From Branchinecta lynchi (taxonomy: Eukaryota > Arthropoda > Branchiopoda > Anostraca > Branchinectidae): a DNA stretch of 64,000 nucleotides. Positions 11,767-23,689 of this stretch are shown here, piece after piece. A program made the translations under genes and the position numbers. Numbering within the stretch: position 1 is the stretch's first letter; each line of letters begins with the position of its first letter. Under the pieces are notes generated by a model. That model had not been told where the DNA came from, searched no databases, and saw nothing but the letters and a program-made list of their open reading frames with translations. The stretch covers positions 19,000,202 through 19,064,201 of the forward strand of contig JAKZAP010000018.1 of NCBI GenBank assembly GCA_023053575.1. Reading direction: 5' to 3'.

Positions 11767-13238
11767 ATAGTGGAGTGTTCATCTACGAACAGTCCACTCG
11801 TGTGTCCGCTGTAGCCGGTTTGCCGTTTTCAGTTTGCACCGTTTTTTTCTGGAGTCCATAATTCGTGAGCCATGACGATATCACATTCAAACTTGGTATA
11901 GCCTACATATCGTCACTTGGGTCTGGTTGTGCCTTTGAAAGTCCCACTCTCCACACCAACCCGACTCAGGGGCAATCGAGGGGCAATCGAGCCCAGATTG
12001 CCCAGTGAATAATGTTCATAACTTGACCAGAGCTGGATAAAGGACGATGAAATTCCTTGTACTTGTATATCCTAAGGCTGGGATAATATTTTTAAGGTCA
12101 TACCCCCCTCCCCCCCCCACCCCCCTTGCCCGTTCATGGGCAACTGGGCCCAGATTGCCCAAGAGTAAAGTTCGTGTTCCGTGACAGGAATCTACAGGTA
12201 CCAAGCTGAAACTAGGTAGGCGTGTGGGCATTGGGGTCTCTTTTTGCCCACTTAATTGGATCAATTGGGCAGATTGTACAGTTTTACTGTTTTTAACTTG
12301 GCGGTAAGTGAAGATAGGGTCACGAAATCCCGTGTGCTTTTAGATCTTAGGGTTGAGAATGTGGCCCAAGCACGTGGGCCCAAGTTTCCCATTGGTTAAG
12401 TTTTTCACCCGTGACTCGAATCAATTCTTAGTTGGTATACTTGATGATCTACAGGTCTAAATATGCATATTGATGTCCCCCCCCCCCCCCCACCACCCTT
12501 CCGTTCATGAGAAAATGGGCCCAGATTTCCCATGAGTTCAGTTCATGAATGACATGTCTCAAATTTAACTCTTGTTTACTTGTGGATATAGATGTGGATT
12601 TTTCTATAGGAGCAACAAATAAGACCACTTGACGTAGGCTCCTTGACTCTTTAATGAAAAGTTGGAAACTGGACGGTATTGTCATAATTATGATTGATGA
12701 TATGCCATTATCAGTCAAGTTGTGACGAAGGGTGTATTAAACTGCTACGATTCGGTTTATTGTACTTGTTATCACCTTGCTAATTGAAAAGAGGTTTAAA
12801 GGGTCGGACTAGCTGGCAAGACATTCAGTATAATTTTTAAGCCGTTCTTGCAAGGTGATCTTTGGATTTCTACATGCGGTTTGTTTACATTAAAAGCTTT
12901 TAAACTGCATGAAATCGACACCTTCTCTAAGCTGGGTGATTTTAAATAAGGTGAGCCAGGGCCGTATCCAGGGGGGATGGTTAGGGGTTTGACCCCCCCC
13001 CCCCGAAAAAAAATAATAATAATTTTTATAGGCTTTTCCTTCTGGGCTTTTTTGGTACTTTTTTGTCTGACCCGCAGACAACCCCCCCCCCCCTCCCCCC
13101 GAAATAAATTCCTGGATACGAGCCTGAGGTCAGCTCAATACTTGTTTGGTTATTGGGGATGTGAAATGTCTTGGTTTTAAAGCTGTTCGTCTATAAGTTG
13201 TGATAAACTATATACTTACACGTTTGAGCGCCTGCGCA
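11767..13238 (+). mobile_element. TAGTGGAGTG family, copy 1
   Basis: Begins TAGTGGAGTGTTC and ends near GAGCGCCTGCGCA. The interior has diverged direct repeats marked by GGGCCCAGATTGCCC, GTGACAGGAATC and GATGAAACTTGGT-like words. The 3' third (CGGTTTATTGTACTTGTTA ... GCGGTTTGTTTACATT) matches 15720-16023, 37200-37488 and the reverse of 17461-17800. A hAT-type MITE is inserted at 12957-13126. Confidence 0.6.
12957..13126 (+). mobile_element. hAT-type poly-G/C MITE, copy a
   Basis: 170 bp with ends CAGGGCCGTATCCAGG and CCTGGATACGAGCCTG. Flanks AGGTGAGC (12949-12956) and AGGTCAGC (13127-13134) are an 8-bp target duplication with one change. Poly-C tracts lie near both ends. Confidence 0.85.
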
Positions 13239-13582
13239 CTTATTTTATGTCATAATCAGTCACATTTCCCTCAACCTCTCTAATTTTCTCTTTAATAGTT
13301 CTCAACTATCGTCTGAAGGATTCGAACTGAAATCAGCTGCGTCTGAGCGAGTGATCAAAGTAGGTAATACTCTTGGTGACTAACTTTTCGTGCCGACGAA
13401 GAATCGCCAAATACCTAGCGAATAGCAGGAAAGGTCACCACAGCTTTCCTCACAAAAGCTCTTGATTGGTTGACATAGGATGTGAATCATCGTATAATAA
13501 ACTAGCTAATAAAGTTAAAGTTAATACAATTTTGTTCGCGTTGTTTAACTTTTGAAAATAGAGAAATAGACTCACAAAGGAA
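13239..13582. other. No gene seen
   Basis: Plain sequence between two elements; nothing recognisable. Confidence 0.45.
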
Positions 13583-13772
13583 CAGGCCCGTATACAGGAT
13601 TTTTTTTCCGGGGGGGGGGGGAGGGGGGGTTGCCCTTCGGTTTTGCCTGCTGATTGGACAAAAAAGTACAAAAAAGACATAAATCAGAGGGAAAAGCCTA
13701 TGAAAATGATTATTTTTGTACATTTCGGGGGGGTTTCAACCCCCTACCCCCCCCCCCCTGGATACGGCCTTG
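13583..13772 (+). mobile_element. hAT-type poly-G/C MITE, copy b
   Basis: 190 bp with ends CAGGCCCGTATACAGG and CCTGGATACGGCCTTG. The flanks are a perfect 8-bp duplication, CAAAGGAA (13575-13582 and 13773-13780). The poly-G tract lies just inside the left end and the poly-C tract just inside the right end. The middle is the conserved TCAGAGGGAAAAGCCTATGA. Confidence 0.92.
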
Positions 13773-13856
13773 CAAAGGAAACAGCCAAGCATCAACTATG
13801 CTTTTTACACATTAGCTGCGTTCTTTGTCACGGGAGTTCTCACAGGTGGTCTCCGG

Positions 13857-14801
13857 TTTTTGGGATCCCAAAACGTAAGTGGAGGGATACCTGTCATCGC
13901 AACGCATCGCAAAAGTTGTCCGTCCGTCCGTCTGTGCGCACTATAACTCTCGAAGGGAATGAGATATTTTGAAGAAACTTGGTATGAGGGTTTTTTGGGT
14001 CAAGAGTAAGGTCGAGTTCGTAGATGGGCTTTGTAGCCCTACATTTAGGGGTGGGGTATGGGGTTTAAACTAACGAGCAAATGAAATATATTTAAACATA
14101 TAATGTGATGGTCGATTATGGGGTAAGAAAACATGCTGAACACGATGGTGAAAATCATTTTGCCATCAGACAAGTAGTTCGCCCGGAATCCGGCCGAAAC
14201 CGGAAAGTTTGTTAAAAGTGAAAGTTGTATTTGAAGTTGATTAGATGTTCGATTTAGAGGTAAGAAGACATGCTGAACACGATGGTGAAAACAATTTTTT
14301 TGCCGGACAAGTAGTTAGCCCGAATCCGGCCAAAATCGGAAAGTCTGTTAAAAGTAAAAGTTTTATTTGAAGTTGATTAGATGTTCGATTTAGAGGTAAT
14401 AAAACAAGATGAACACTTATGTCAAAAGTACTTTCTACCTTGACAACTTGTTCGCCCGGAATCAGGCCAGAACCGGAAAATTTGTTAAAAGCAAAAGTTT
14501 TATCTGAAGTTGAATAGATGACAGATTTAGGGGTAAGAAGATGCGCTGAATCTGTATATTACAATCTTTTTTCTTTTTTACCGGGAGATATAGATCGTTC
14601 GAAATCCGGTTGAAACCGAATTTCTTTTATAAGTTAAAGCTTTACTTGAAGTTGATTAGATGTTCTTTATACAGATAGGGAGATACGCTGATTTTGTTTC
14701 TGAACTTTCTTTTTTTTTGTAGACAAGTATATGGTAGTTCGTTCGCAATTGTCTGGATCAAATATTAGATTTTTGGGATCCCATCGAAACCTTTGGTCTT
14801 G
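13857..14801 (+). mobile_element. GGATCCC family, copy 4
   Basis: Starts TTTTTGGGATCCCAAAACG and ends CCCATCGAAACCTTTGGTCTTG. Carries the CGTCCGTCCGTCTGTG tract, the GAGATATTTTGAAGAAAC block and four to five diverged core repeats. The split host resumes with TTCTTATAAGCC; the intact copy reads CCGGTTTTTCTTATAAGCC, so the insertion is at a T run with no longer duplication visible. Confidence 0.75.
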
Positions 14802-14860
14802 TTCTTATAAGCCGTTTTTGCACCCACCGGTGATTACTCACCAGTCTTATCACCCATTTT

Positions 14861-16023
14861 TAGTGGAGTGTTCCTTGGAACAATCCACTATTGCGAGCGG
14901 TGTAGCAGCTTTCAGCTTTCGCTTTTCGGTTTTCACCATATTTTGTGGAGCTCATAGCCCGTGAACGAGTGCAAGTATCAAGTTCAAACTTGGTACACTT
15001 GTCGGTATTGGGGTCTAGTTGTGCCTTTTTTAGGGTACCACCCCCACACCCAACCGGCTCAGGGGAAAATGGGCCCAGATTGCCCAAGAGTGAAGTTCGT
15101 TACCCGTGACAGGAATCAACAGGTATCAAGATGAAACTTGGTAGGATTGTGAGCATTGGGGTCTCTTTTTACTTTTTCCGGGTCCCAAATCCCACCCCTA
15201 CTTGGTTCAGTGGAAATTCGGCCCAGATTGACCATTTTTTAATGTTTTTAACTTGACATTAACTGGAGATAAGGCGATGAAATTCCTTTGTGCTTTTGGA
15301 TCATAGGGGTTGGAGAGAGTTGAACCACTCCCACCCTCCCCGTTCATGGGCAAGTGGGCCCGAATTGCCCATGAAAAAAGTTCTTTACCCGTGACTACAA
15401 TCAAACTCTAAGCTGGTATACTTGAGAAAAAAGGTGTAAATACGCATTTTGATGGGTCGCGACCCCCCTCCCCCCCCCCCTACCGTTCTTGGGCAGCTGG
15501 GCCCAGATTTCCCTTGAGTTAAGTTCGTCAATGACAGGTCTCAAGTACAACTCTTGGGGAGATATATCTATGGATAAGGATTTGGTGTAACAGCAACAAA
15601 TAAGACGACGCGACGTACTTTGATCTTTAATGAACAGTTGGAAACTTGACTGCTTCGTCATATGATCGATGACACGTCATTCTTAATGAATTGTGAAAAA
15701 GGGGACATTATGCTGCTACGATTTGGTTTATTGCACTTGTTATTACCTTGCTAATGAAATAGAGGTTTAAAGGGTGGGACTGGCTGGCAGACCATTCAGT
15801 GTTAGAGCTAAAGCTATCCGTGCAAGACCTTCAACATTTCTTTGGATTTATACTGGCGGTTTGTTTACATTTAAAGCTTTTAAAGTGGGATGATTACAGA
15901 TTAGGCTATTTCAATCCTTGTTTGGTTATTGGGGATGAGAAATTTCTTGGTTCTAAAGCTGTCTGTATAAAAAATGTGATACACATTTTACTTTTACACT
16001 ACACGTCTGAGCGCTTGCGCAGT
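14861..16023 (+). mobile_element. TAGTGGAGTG family, copy 2
   Basis: The left end is a near-perfect hairpin, TAGTGGAGTGTTCC-TT-GGAACAATCCACTA (14861-14890). The interior has units with GGGCCCAGATTGCCC; the right end carries GAGCGCTTGCGCA. The junctions are set by the intact AGCTGCG MITE: host reads ...CTTATCACCCATTTT before it and ATTTAACCAGTGTC after it. Confidence 0.7.
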
Positions 16024-16213
16024 TGTAGATTTAACCAGTGTCAGGTTTTACCTCACCGGTGCGAACTAACCAGAACCTGCTCGGGAGCCTGCTTCAGCGA
16101 GGAGTTAGCCAGTTTTCCTCAACTCACCGGTGAACCAAAAATACGCGTTTTAAGAGAAGAACCGGACACTGGTGACAAAACCCCAGAGACAGCCCGGAGT
16201 GCAACGAACGCAG

Positions 16214-17460
16214 GTCCCTGGCCATTGCCCCTTAACGAGGTTGGGGGCGAATCAGCCTTAATTATCTCCCAAATTTGCATTTCCTGATTATCCTTCTTGG
16301 CCTGGCGCCGGTTCCTCCCCCTCGCTTACCGCCCTGATTCTGTAACCCCTTTTCGAATGTTCTAAAAGGGGTTAAAATGACCATAAAATATCCACAGTGA
16401 CTTGCAGAATCATCCCATTTGAATTCATGGAGCTCCGTTAGCCGCGTATGCGACCAGCATAAGGTGGAGTCGAGAAAACCGCTTAGTTAGCATGAAGCCA
16501 ATTGGCCATACTTGCGATGCGTTTGGTCTTTGGAAGAAATAGAAGAAAGGGGCCTTTCATGTTCAATTTGGACAAAAAGCTGCCTCATAAACGGCCGGAA
16601 GGACAAAGTAAATTCGACGAGTGGCCTGCACACGAAATAAGGTGAAATGACCGGAAAGAAATGGGGTTTGTCTTTTTTTATTTTTTACTGGGGTCGTAGA
16701 AAGAAGACGCTCAGTGACAACGACGATGACATCCCCGAGTGAGTGTGCGAAAGTAACGTTGACTACGTTAGCTTCACGTGTGTGAGGGTATAAGGTATTA
16801 TTTATTTTTGTATTACCTTTATGGATTAATTAGTGTTGAAATGAAACTAAATTATTGTTTAAGTTAAAGGACACCTGGACAATGAAACCATACTTAAACA
16901 CACCATGGAGAAAGCATTTACAGACATGGCCACGGAGAGCATTCTTTTCCTGAGCGTGACGTTTTCAAAATAGGGATCTTCGTTTCTGGAGGTTTGCACA
17001 TGCAGACTCCAAGACAAAAAGCGCAATTCATTCAAATCTTGTACAGAGCTGGCCGGATCGTATTGGAATTTCTTCTAGATGTACGTTTGGGCTTAACTGG
17101 TTAACAAATATTCCAGAAAAGGGTTGATGGGAGACATTTGTTCATTTCTAAAATTGTTCGGTACTGAAATGAGGACAGATGCAAAATGGAGCGAAAATCA
17201 TAGCTTGGAAACACTATTTCGTATTTGGATTGGGTTTCCTGCAGGTAATGTTAACGGAAGTCATGCAGATAGGGACGATACTTGGTACTCTTCATTCAGG
17301 TGTCCTTTAAGTTGAAGTAGTCTGTGGTAACCGCCCAGTGTCAGTGCATTTATGTCTTCTCATGTGCGGTCCCCTATCATGATCGGTTATTATGTAATTT
17401 AGCAATAAAATAATCTAACCTAATCTAATCTAATATAAGTCCAGTCCATCAACAGAGCAA
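16214..17460. other. No gene supported; possible retroelement 3' tail
   Basis: No domain is recognisable. The end at about 17401-17438 (AATAAAATAATCTAACCTAATC...) looks like the simple-repeat tail of a LINE or SINE on the plus strand. A short frame at 17124-17312 has no identifiable product. Confidence 0.35.
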
Positions 17461-18726
17461 GTGCGCAAGCGCTCAAACATGGAGTGTGAAAGTAGGATGT
17501 TTATCATTTCTTATATACGAACGACGTTAGTAAATAACTCACATCCCCAGTAACGAAACAAGTGCTGAACTAACCTTGTTTGAAATCATCTTCGAAAAGG
17601 TGACCATCAGTGACCATGAAGTTATTTAGGCAGTTTAAAAGTTTTTAGTGTAAATAAACCGCGTGTAGAAATCCAAAGATCACCTTGCAAGAACGGTTTC
17701 AAATTCAATACTGAATGTCTTGCCAATAACTCCATCTCTTTAAAATTCTTTTCAATTAGCAAGGGAATAACAAGTACAATAAACCAAATCCTAGCAGCCT
17801 AATACCCCCTCGTCAGAACTTGATTTAGAACGGCATATCATCAGTCATATGACAAAACCGTTCAAACACGTTTATTGGTTGCATTTTCTGTTCTAACAGC
17901 AAAATCCACATCTATACATACATATCGACAAGTATACAAGAGTTAAGTTTAAATAAAAATTAAAAAAAAAAAAAAAAAAAAAAAAGAGTTAATTTTGAGA
18001 CCTGTCATTTATGACCTAAAGTCATGGGAAATCTGGTCCCAGTTTTCCATGCACGGAAGGGGGGGGGGGGGCATCAAAATATAAATCCAGACCTATATAT
18101 CTTCAAGTGTACAAGCTAAGAAAGGCCCGTACTTGCTCATGAACGTGGAAGATGGGAGGATGGTTCAACTCAAAATATGTATTCCCGACCCTAAGGTCTA
18201 AACGCACAATGAAGGTCCTATCTCCAGTTACTGTCAAGTTAAAAACGTTAAAAACTGGGATATCTGAGCCCAGTTGACCCTGAACCAAGTGGGAGCGGGG
18301 TCTGAGACAAGTCTGCCTAGTTTCAACTTGATGCCTGTTGATCCCTGTCATGGGTCACTAACTTTACTATTGGGCAATTGGGTCCAGTTGCCCATGAACG
18401 AGATGGGTGGGGTGGGGGAGGTGCACCTTAAAAGTGTTTTCCCGACCCTAGGATCTACAAGTACAAGGAATTTCATCGTCCTGTACGCAGCACTGGTCAA
18501 GTTATGAACATTATTCACTGGGCAATTTGGGCCCGATTGCCCCTGAACCGGGTGGGTATGGAGACTGAGACTTCCGAAAAGGCACAAATATACCCAAATG
18601 CCAATATATATATATATCAGATTTCAACTTGATACATGTAGCCTACTGGTTCACGAGTTATGAACCCCACGGTGGAAACGGAAAACCGGCTACGTTGAAC
18701 TGGTCAGAAATGAACACTCCACTAAA
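17461..18726 (-). mobile_element. TAGTGGAGTG family, copy 3 (inverted)
   Basis: On the minus strand it begins TTTAGTGGAGTGTTC (18726-18712) and ends near GAGCGCTTGCGCAC (17474-17461). It contains a run of about 23 A at 17961-17983, a G tract at 18060-18070 and a TA microsatellite at about 18605-18616. Confidence 0.65.
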
Positions 18727-18834
18727 GGTGGAAAGGTCCACCACGCTATTAAAAGTTTTACTCAGTAACAGTTTCGCCTTGGAGGAAACTGTATATCTTA
18801 AAGCACACAGGAAACCATTTTGTATCATCCCGCC

Positions 18835-19013
18835 CAAGGCCGCATCCAAGGGTTACTATCAGGGGTTGACCCCCCCCCCCTCCCCGAAACATACAAAAAT
18901 AATAATTTGTATAGGCTTTTCCCTCTGATCTGTGTGTTTGTTTGTACTTTTTTGTCCGACCAGCAGGCAACCCCCCCCCCCCCCCCCGAAATAAATTCCT
19001 GGATACGGGCATG
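18835..19013 (-). mobile_element. hAT-type poly-G/C MITE, copy c
   Basis: 179 bp, ends CAAGGCCGCATCCAAGG and CCTGGATACGGGCATG. The flanks are a perfect 8-bp duplication ATCCCGCC (18827-18834 and 19014-19021). Orientation is judged by the middle AATAATTTGTATAGGCTTTT, the reverse of copy b. Confidence 0.92.
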
Positions 19014-20086
19014 ATCCCGCCGGTTTATTTATACTTTTACTTTATTTAGTTTGTCTTCACATGAAAGTCACTGATTAATACACTAGATAGGCTATGGTTA
19101 TAACGAAGTAGATGGCTTACCAGTCGGTCAGACAACTTTTGTGGGTGGGACTCGTTGGCAGGAAATGCAAATTTTTATGATCAAGCCGGTAATTTTTGGC
19201 TCCACCTATATTGCAAAGTCAGTGCTGAGCGGAAGTTAGCCGTATCTGTTAACCTGGCAAAATATTGTCAATCAAAATCAAGTTTGTGATGACGTGTATT
19301 CTAAAGGTTACGACTCGAACTGACGGAACTGTTTTGAACTTCTTTCCTGTTCGTTTTAAATTTCCGAAAAGCAATAAGTTGTTAATTTAAGCGGATGGCT
19401 TTTCCTCCTAATTTGGAAATCAGCTTTCAGATAAGCGTTCGATCCCAATAAGAATCAAAGATTTTAAGATTTTAAAGGATTTTTAATGTTAAAAGATTTT
19501 GCACAAAAATGTGCAAGGTAATTGGAAAGACTTTTGACTTTCAGCCATACTCAGCCAAAACTTGATTATTTTGAGATTCTAAAAATATGACGGAACGTTG
19601 TTAAAGGATCCAGTTAAATTTACATTTGTTTCATTTATTGTAACCCGACCAGCCCTGTAGCTTGTGGATGATGAGGTCAGGGAGACGGTTTCGATTTCAA
19701 GGGTCCCTCACTTCCGAGCACCGGGTAAACTTCTGGAAACGAACACATCTATGCTGTACTATAAACAGAATGCGTCTTTCAACTAGTACTGCGTTTTTCA
19801 ATTCAATTTCAATTCAGTTTCGAGAATTTCAATTGAAGCAAAAACGGGCATCGACAGGCCTGAAGAGTACAGACAAAAATATCGATTATTCATTATTTCA
19901 GATTAAATTTAATTTCGACCATAATTCATAATTAGTTTTATTGAGGAATTCTGTCACCATCTTATTATTATAAGTATTCACGTCTAATAATACATAGCTG
20001 GCAAATTTGCCTTCGGGCCCGATCACTGTTCCTATGGCCGGCTTCTACCAGACTGTCGTAGTGGTTTGCGAACTCTGTTCACAAGA
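19014..20086. other. No gene seen
   Basis: AT-rich sequence without recognisable coding or repeat signals. Confidence 0.45.
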
Positions 20087-20158
20087 CCCTCGGTAGATCA
20101 AATGGAAAGAGCGCCTGCCTTGTAAGCAGAGGGTCCTGGGTTCAAATAACGCCTGAGG
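20087..20158 (+). pseudogene. tRNA-Thr(UGU)-like sequence, degenerate
   Basis: The D arm (GATC...GAGC), the anticodon arm CTGC-CTTGTAA-GCAG with anticodon TGT, and the B-box-like GGTTCAAAT lie in order over 72 nt. The 3' half of the T stem reads AACGC where GGG pairing is needed, D-stem pair 11-24 is broken and the acceptor stem is imperfect, so I read it as a pseudogene or the head of a tRNA-derived SINE. Confidence 0.55.
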
Positions 20159-21259
20159 AGAATTTTTGTTCTTTCAGTTCACTACTTATGAAAGTATTAA
20201 CGTCATCATTTGTATATGACAGATCACACGCCAGTGCAAACACCCGGAGTATAAGAAAGAAAAGTGATGAAGAATAGATGCAATGGATGCAACACAGTAG
20301 CAAAGAACAACAATAGAGGGACTCCGGTTTCGAGTTACCCTATTTTCGTCTGTTTAGTTAAATATCCGCCAAAAGAAAACTTAAGGTCTTGTTTTCCGGA
20401 ACTTTCGCAAGCTTTAGGGCATAGAAGAATGTCGAAGGCCTTTCAACCGAAATCTGGTTTATCAGGACTTCCGTTAACTTTCGAGAACAGAAGACTTTCT
20501 GAGTCCCATTCCCCGATTACCTGACTCTCCCCAACCCCATCCCCTACCTGTTTTTTTTGACTTTCTTCAGTTTTGGGGTGTAGAAGACTGTCGGAGCCCC
20601 CCCCCCCCCCACCCCATTGGTAAATGACAGGCGTAGACCTTCTTTAATCCACACGAAAGTTTTCCAATCTACGAAGCTGGCCCGGGGACTAATTCGCGAC
20701 TTTCGAAAACGGTATTAAGCGCATAATTGCGAAAACTTCCAAATATTATCTCCAGCTGAATGCAAACTGACAACAACAATCACTCACTTCGTTTCCCTCC
20801 ACTTCTTTAGCGTATTTTGAAACAGATGAAGGAAGCTGACAAAAATTGGTCCAGCGGAGGACGATGACGACGCTGATGACGGTGGAACAAATATTGACTA
20901 AGATAGGTGGAAACCAAACCTTAGCTTATTATCTTCGGTCCGTGACGTTATCGTGACGTCATGAATGAAATAGGAAAATTAGATTAAATTAATGTTGCAG
21001 AATATATATTTGTATCTATATTTATAGAGAGGAGCGGCCAGCGAGGCGCCGGACGTGTTTACATTTACAAACCGTTCTAGGGACAATCAGTTCCGTTAGT
21101 AAATGTAAAATTTGGCTTTTCATGACACGTCACGACCCGTAGATAATCGGCTTAAGTTTAGTCAACGCCCTAAGATACGAATCCTTTGGCAGACTGCGAA
21201 GGAGACCTACGATCTGTCTGGACTACTGGATACTTCAGCCCATGGTCCACTTGCTCCTC
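20159..21259. other. No gene seen; C tract
   Basis: A C homopolymer lies near 20598-20611. The 20264-20524 open frame shows no domain. Possible SINE body directly after the tRNA-like head, not delimited. Confidence 0.4.
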
Positions 21260-21840
21260 AAGAGGTACTTAGGAATTAGGATAAACAAGAGGCAATGTAG
21301 GTTTGTTCCAATACACTTCGTTCACTAGTTTGCTCGAACACCCTAATGTCGAAGTCATAAATTTTAAAAGTGCGTCTCATCTGACACCTTCCACGCGAGA
21401 ACACATGGTAGTTCACTTAGAAACGCAATCCCTTCGCGTAAATCGTAATTCGATTTTTCGTCAAAACAGTTGATTTTTTTCATGAAAACAGTCGTTTTTT
21501 CTGAAAATTGGTCGATTTTTCGCCAAAATAGTCATTTTTTCTGAAAATCAGTGGATTTTCCTGAAAATCATCCATCCATCTTTGTCTTTCCAGTTTTGCT
21601 TCGTATAAACCCCGTAGGCTTGTCCCAATACACTACTGGCTTTACTTTCACAATCTTGGAATGTATTTCGTTTATTATGCCTTGTTCAAACACACTAATG
21701 TCAAAGTCATAAAGTTTCAGATCCCACTGCATCACCGTTCCTAACGCGAAAACACATAGTTGACACCTCAAACCTTTTGCGAAACATGAAACCAAACAAA
21801 GGCAATGCGCGTCCTACGAAAGGTGTTGTGTACAAGTTTA
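21260..21840. repeat. Diverged direct repeat with a short TTTTTCGTCAAAACAG tandem array
   Basis: Two diverged copies (about 21295-21430 and 21610-21780) share TTGTTC-AACAC-CTAATGTC-AAGTCATAAA and GCGA-AACACAT. Between them, 21450-21570, a 27-30 bp unit with GATTTTTCGCCAAAA/CTGAAAATC repeats about five times. The same unit recurs at 47151-47220. Confidence 0.5.
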
Positions 21841-21899
21841 CGAGATTTTAATTTGATAAGTGTCCTCGTTCACAAACTTAAGGGCAATATGTGCCGCGG

Positions 21900-22680
21900 T
21901 GCAAACGAACGGGAATGGTGCTGGAGGTGAAACTCAAAATTATATTCAAGAGCCTAGAAACCGTAAAGAAATGGAATTTCAGTATCGTATCTGCAATTGT
22001 AGTATATGTTACGCAAATTAATCACTGGGGAATCTGCACCTAGTAGTGTCTGAAAATCCCGGAAGTTCGAGGCAGGACCCCCTACCCCAATGACAACAAT
22101 CGTCCAAGTTTATACTTGATACCGGCCATGGTTTGCAAGCTATGAACTGGGCACAGTTGCCCCTGAAACCGAAGAATGGAGGAAGTGTCTGTGTGTGGGG
22201 GGGGGGGGGGACAACTTTAAACTAGATTCCAATATTATTATGTATGCCAGTATTAAATTTTGATACCCGTAACGGTTCACAAAATCTCAAATCAATGGCA
22301 ATCCGGGCCCAGTTGCCCATGAACGGGGAGGTGGAGGGAGGTGCAATCTCAAGATTTTCGTAGCCGGACGATATAGGTGCAGGAAAGTTCGTCAGTCTAG
22401 CTCCAGCAGTGGTAAAGTTTAGATCTTAGCCACGGGTCAATTTGGGCCCGATTGCCCCTGAACCGGGCGAGTGTGGGGATTTGGGACCACAAAAAGTACA
22501 ACTAGACCTCAGTCCCAACAATAATACCAAGTTTCAAACTGATGCCTGTCATGGTTCACGAGGTCTGAACTCCACTGTCTGGGCAATCTGGTGGACCCCT
22601 AAGCAGCACAACTAGACCCAGCACCAACACTTGTGCCAAGTTTCAACTTGACCTCTGTCATTGTTCAATCAATCATCGCA
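21900..22680 (-). mobile_element. TAGTGGAGTG family fragment
   Basis: Inverted-orientation units with TTGGGCCCGATTGCCCCTGAA, CCAAGTTTCAA-TTGA and CATGGTTCACGAG match the reverse copy at 17461-18726. A G tract lies at 22198-22210. No ends recognised; it resumes at about 23165. Confidence 0.5.
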
Positions 22681-23164
22681 TTTATTCCTGAATATCTGTT
22701 TCACAACACGATAACATAGGACTGTCAACTTAAACAAAATATAATTGATATATACAATTCGTTTTAAAACTTGTACGACTTCATAACTTGTAACAAAATT
22801 AAACGGTGTGTCAACATAAAAAATAAACAAAATTAAACGGTATGTCAAACATAAAAAGTATAAAATATGCAGTATTAGATTAATTGTCAAAATTTCTTCA
22901 AACAATGTTTACAACGGATACGTCAGCTATGAATCCGTTGTAAACATTGTTTGAATAAATGTTTCAAAGTCAGCTTGGGCTCAAAGAATATTTAATTGTC
23001 AAAATATTATACGTGTCTTCACTTGTTTAAAGAACTTCACAAAATATGGCACAAATGACTTAAGGAATCTATCAGAAGAGTGACTAGGTGGGTTTTGTAG
23101 CGTTACTTTATTTGCCGTTCTGGTGCGTGCTTGTTCACCTTTTTTTACTGTGTAGTCAGGCAGA
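22681..23164 (-). other. AT-rich insert, possibly a minus-strand retroelement end
   Basis: It separates two pieces of one TAGTGGAGTG-family fragment. The junction ATCAATCATCGCATTTATTC reads on the minus strand like a LINE/SINE tail (AATAAA followed by TGATTGAT). No domain is visible. The hairpin at 22894-22952 lies inside it. Confidence 0.35.
22894..22952. repeat. Perfect 21-bp-arm hairpin
   Basis: CAAACAATGTTTACAACGGAT is followed after a 13-nt loop (ACGTCAGCTATGA) by its exact reverse complement. Single-arm relatives of the CAACGGATACGTCAGCT core occur at about 53733-53765 and 27790-27812. Confidence 0.85.
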
Positions 23165-23365
23165 ATCCCCCTGAAATTCTTCACAGGTAATGATCCCCAC
23201 TGAATGGGCAAGCTGGGCCCAATTACCCCTGTACCTGGTGGACGTGGGGGTGGGACTTCTACTAAGTGCAACTGGACTCCAGTGCGAACAGTCGTACCAG
23301 ATTTCAACTTGATATATGTTATTGTCCATTAGTTATGAACTCTACTCAATGGGCAATCTTTTCCC
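23165..23365 (-). mobile_element. TAGTGGAGTG family fragment (continuation)
   Basis: GGGCAAGCTGGGCCCAATTA and CCAGATTTCAACTTGATAT are family words in the same orientation as 21900-22680, followed by the family A fragment. Confidence 0.45.
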
Positions 23366-23625
23366 AATTGGGCAAACCTTAGCTTTCACGATTCCTTTTG
23401 CCGTCAAGGCTGGAACGGTTGTTATTTCCAGCGGAATATCATACCACGGGCAAATCAGACCAATCACGTTAGAGAGATGCGTAGTTACCACGCTTACTAC
23501 GCTCCCGAGCATGGTAAATAAATAGTTACTATTTCGAGGAGGTTGGAACGGTCAGCGTAGTAACTTTTCACAACGAAAATAGGAACCAATAGTTACTATT
23601 ATTAGAAGGGTGGAACACGCTCTGA
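23366..23625 (+). mobile_element. Family A MITE, left-truncated
   Basis: Interior CCGTCAAGGCTGGAACGG, CACGCTTACTACGCTCCCG and right terminus AGGGTGGAACACGCTC are intact. The left inverted repeat is missing. Confidence 0.65.
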
Positions 23626-23689
23626 TTTTTTCTCATCTGCAGAGTTGAGCCAGTTAAAGCAACTGGCAACGCCCCATGCTATAGTACCG

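Larger units (their letters stand above)
13813..16213 (+). mobile_element. AGCTGCG MITE split by two insertions
   Basis: The left end TAGCTGCGTTCTTTGTCAC and right end GGAGTGCAACGAACGCAG belong to one element, intact at 62480-62775 in the opposite orientation. In this copy the host sequence runs 13813-13856, 14802-14858 and about 16024-16213. The gaps are a GGATCCC-family element and a TAGTGGAGTG-family element. CACCGGTGA words recur through its interior. Confidence 0.8.

Noticed and set aside
15799..16287. 162-residue open frame
   Set aside because: It crosses the junction between a TAGTGGAGTG element and an AGCTGCG MITE, so it is chimeric noncoding sequence.
20087..20158. Functional tRNA-Thr gene
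   Set aside because: Broken T stem and D-stem pair; kept only as a tRNA-like pseudogene.
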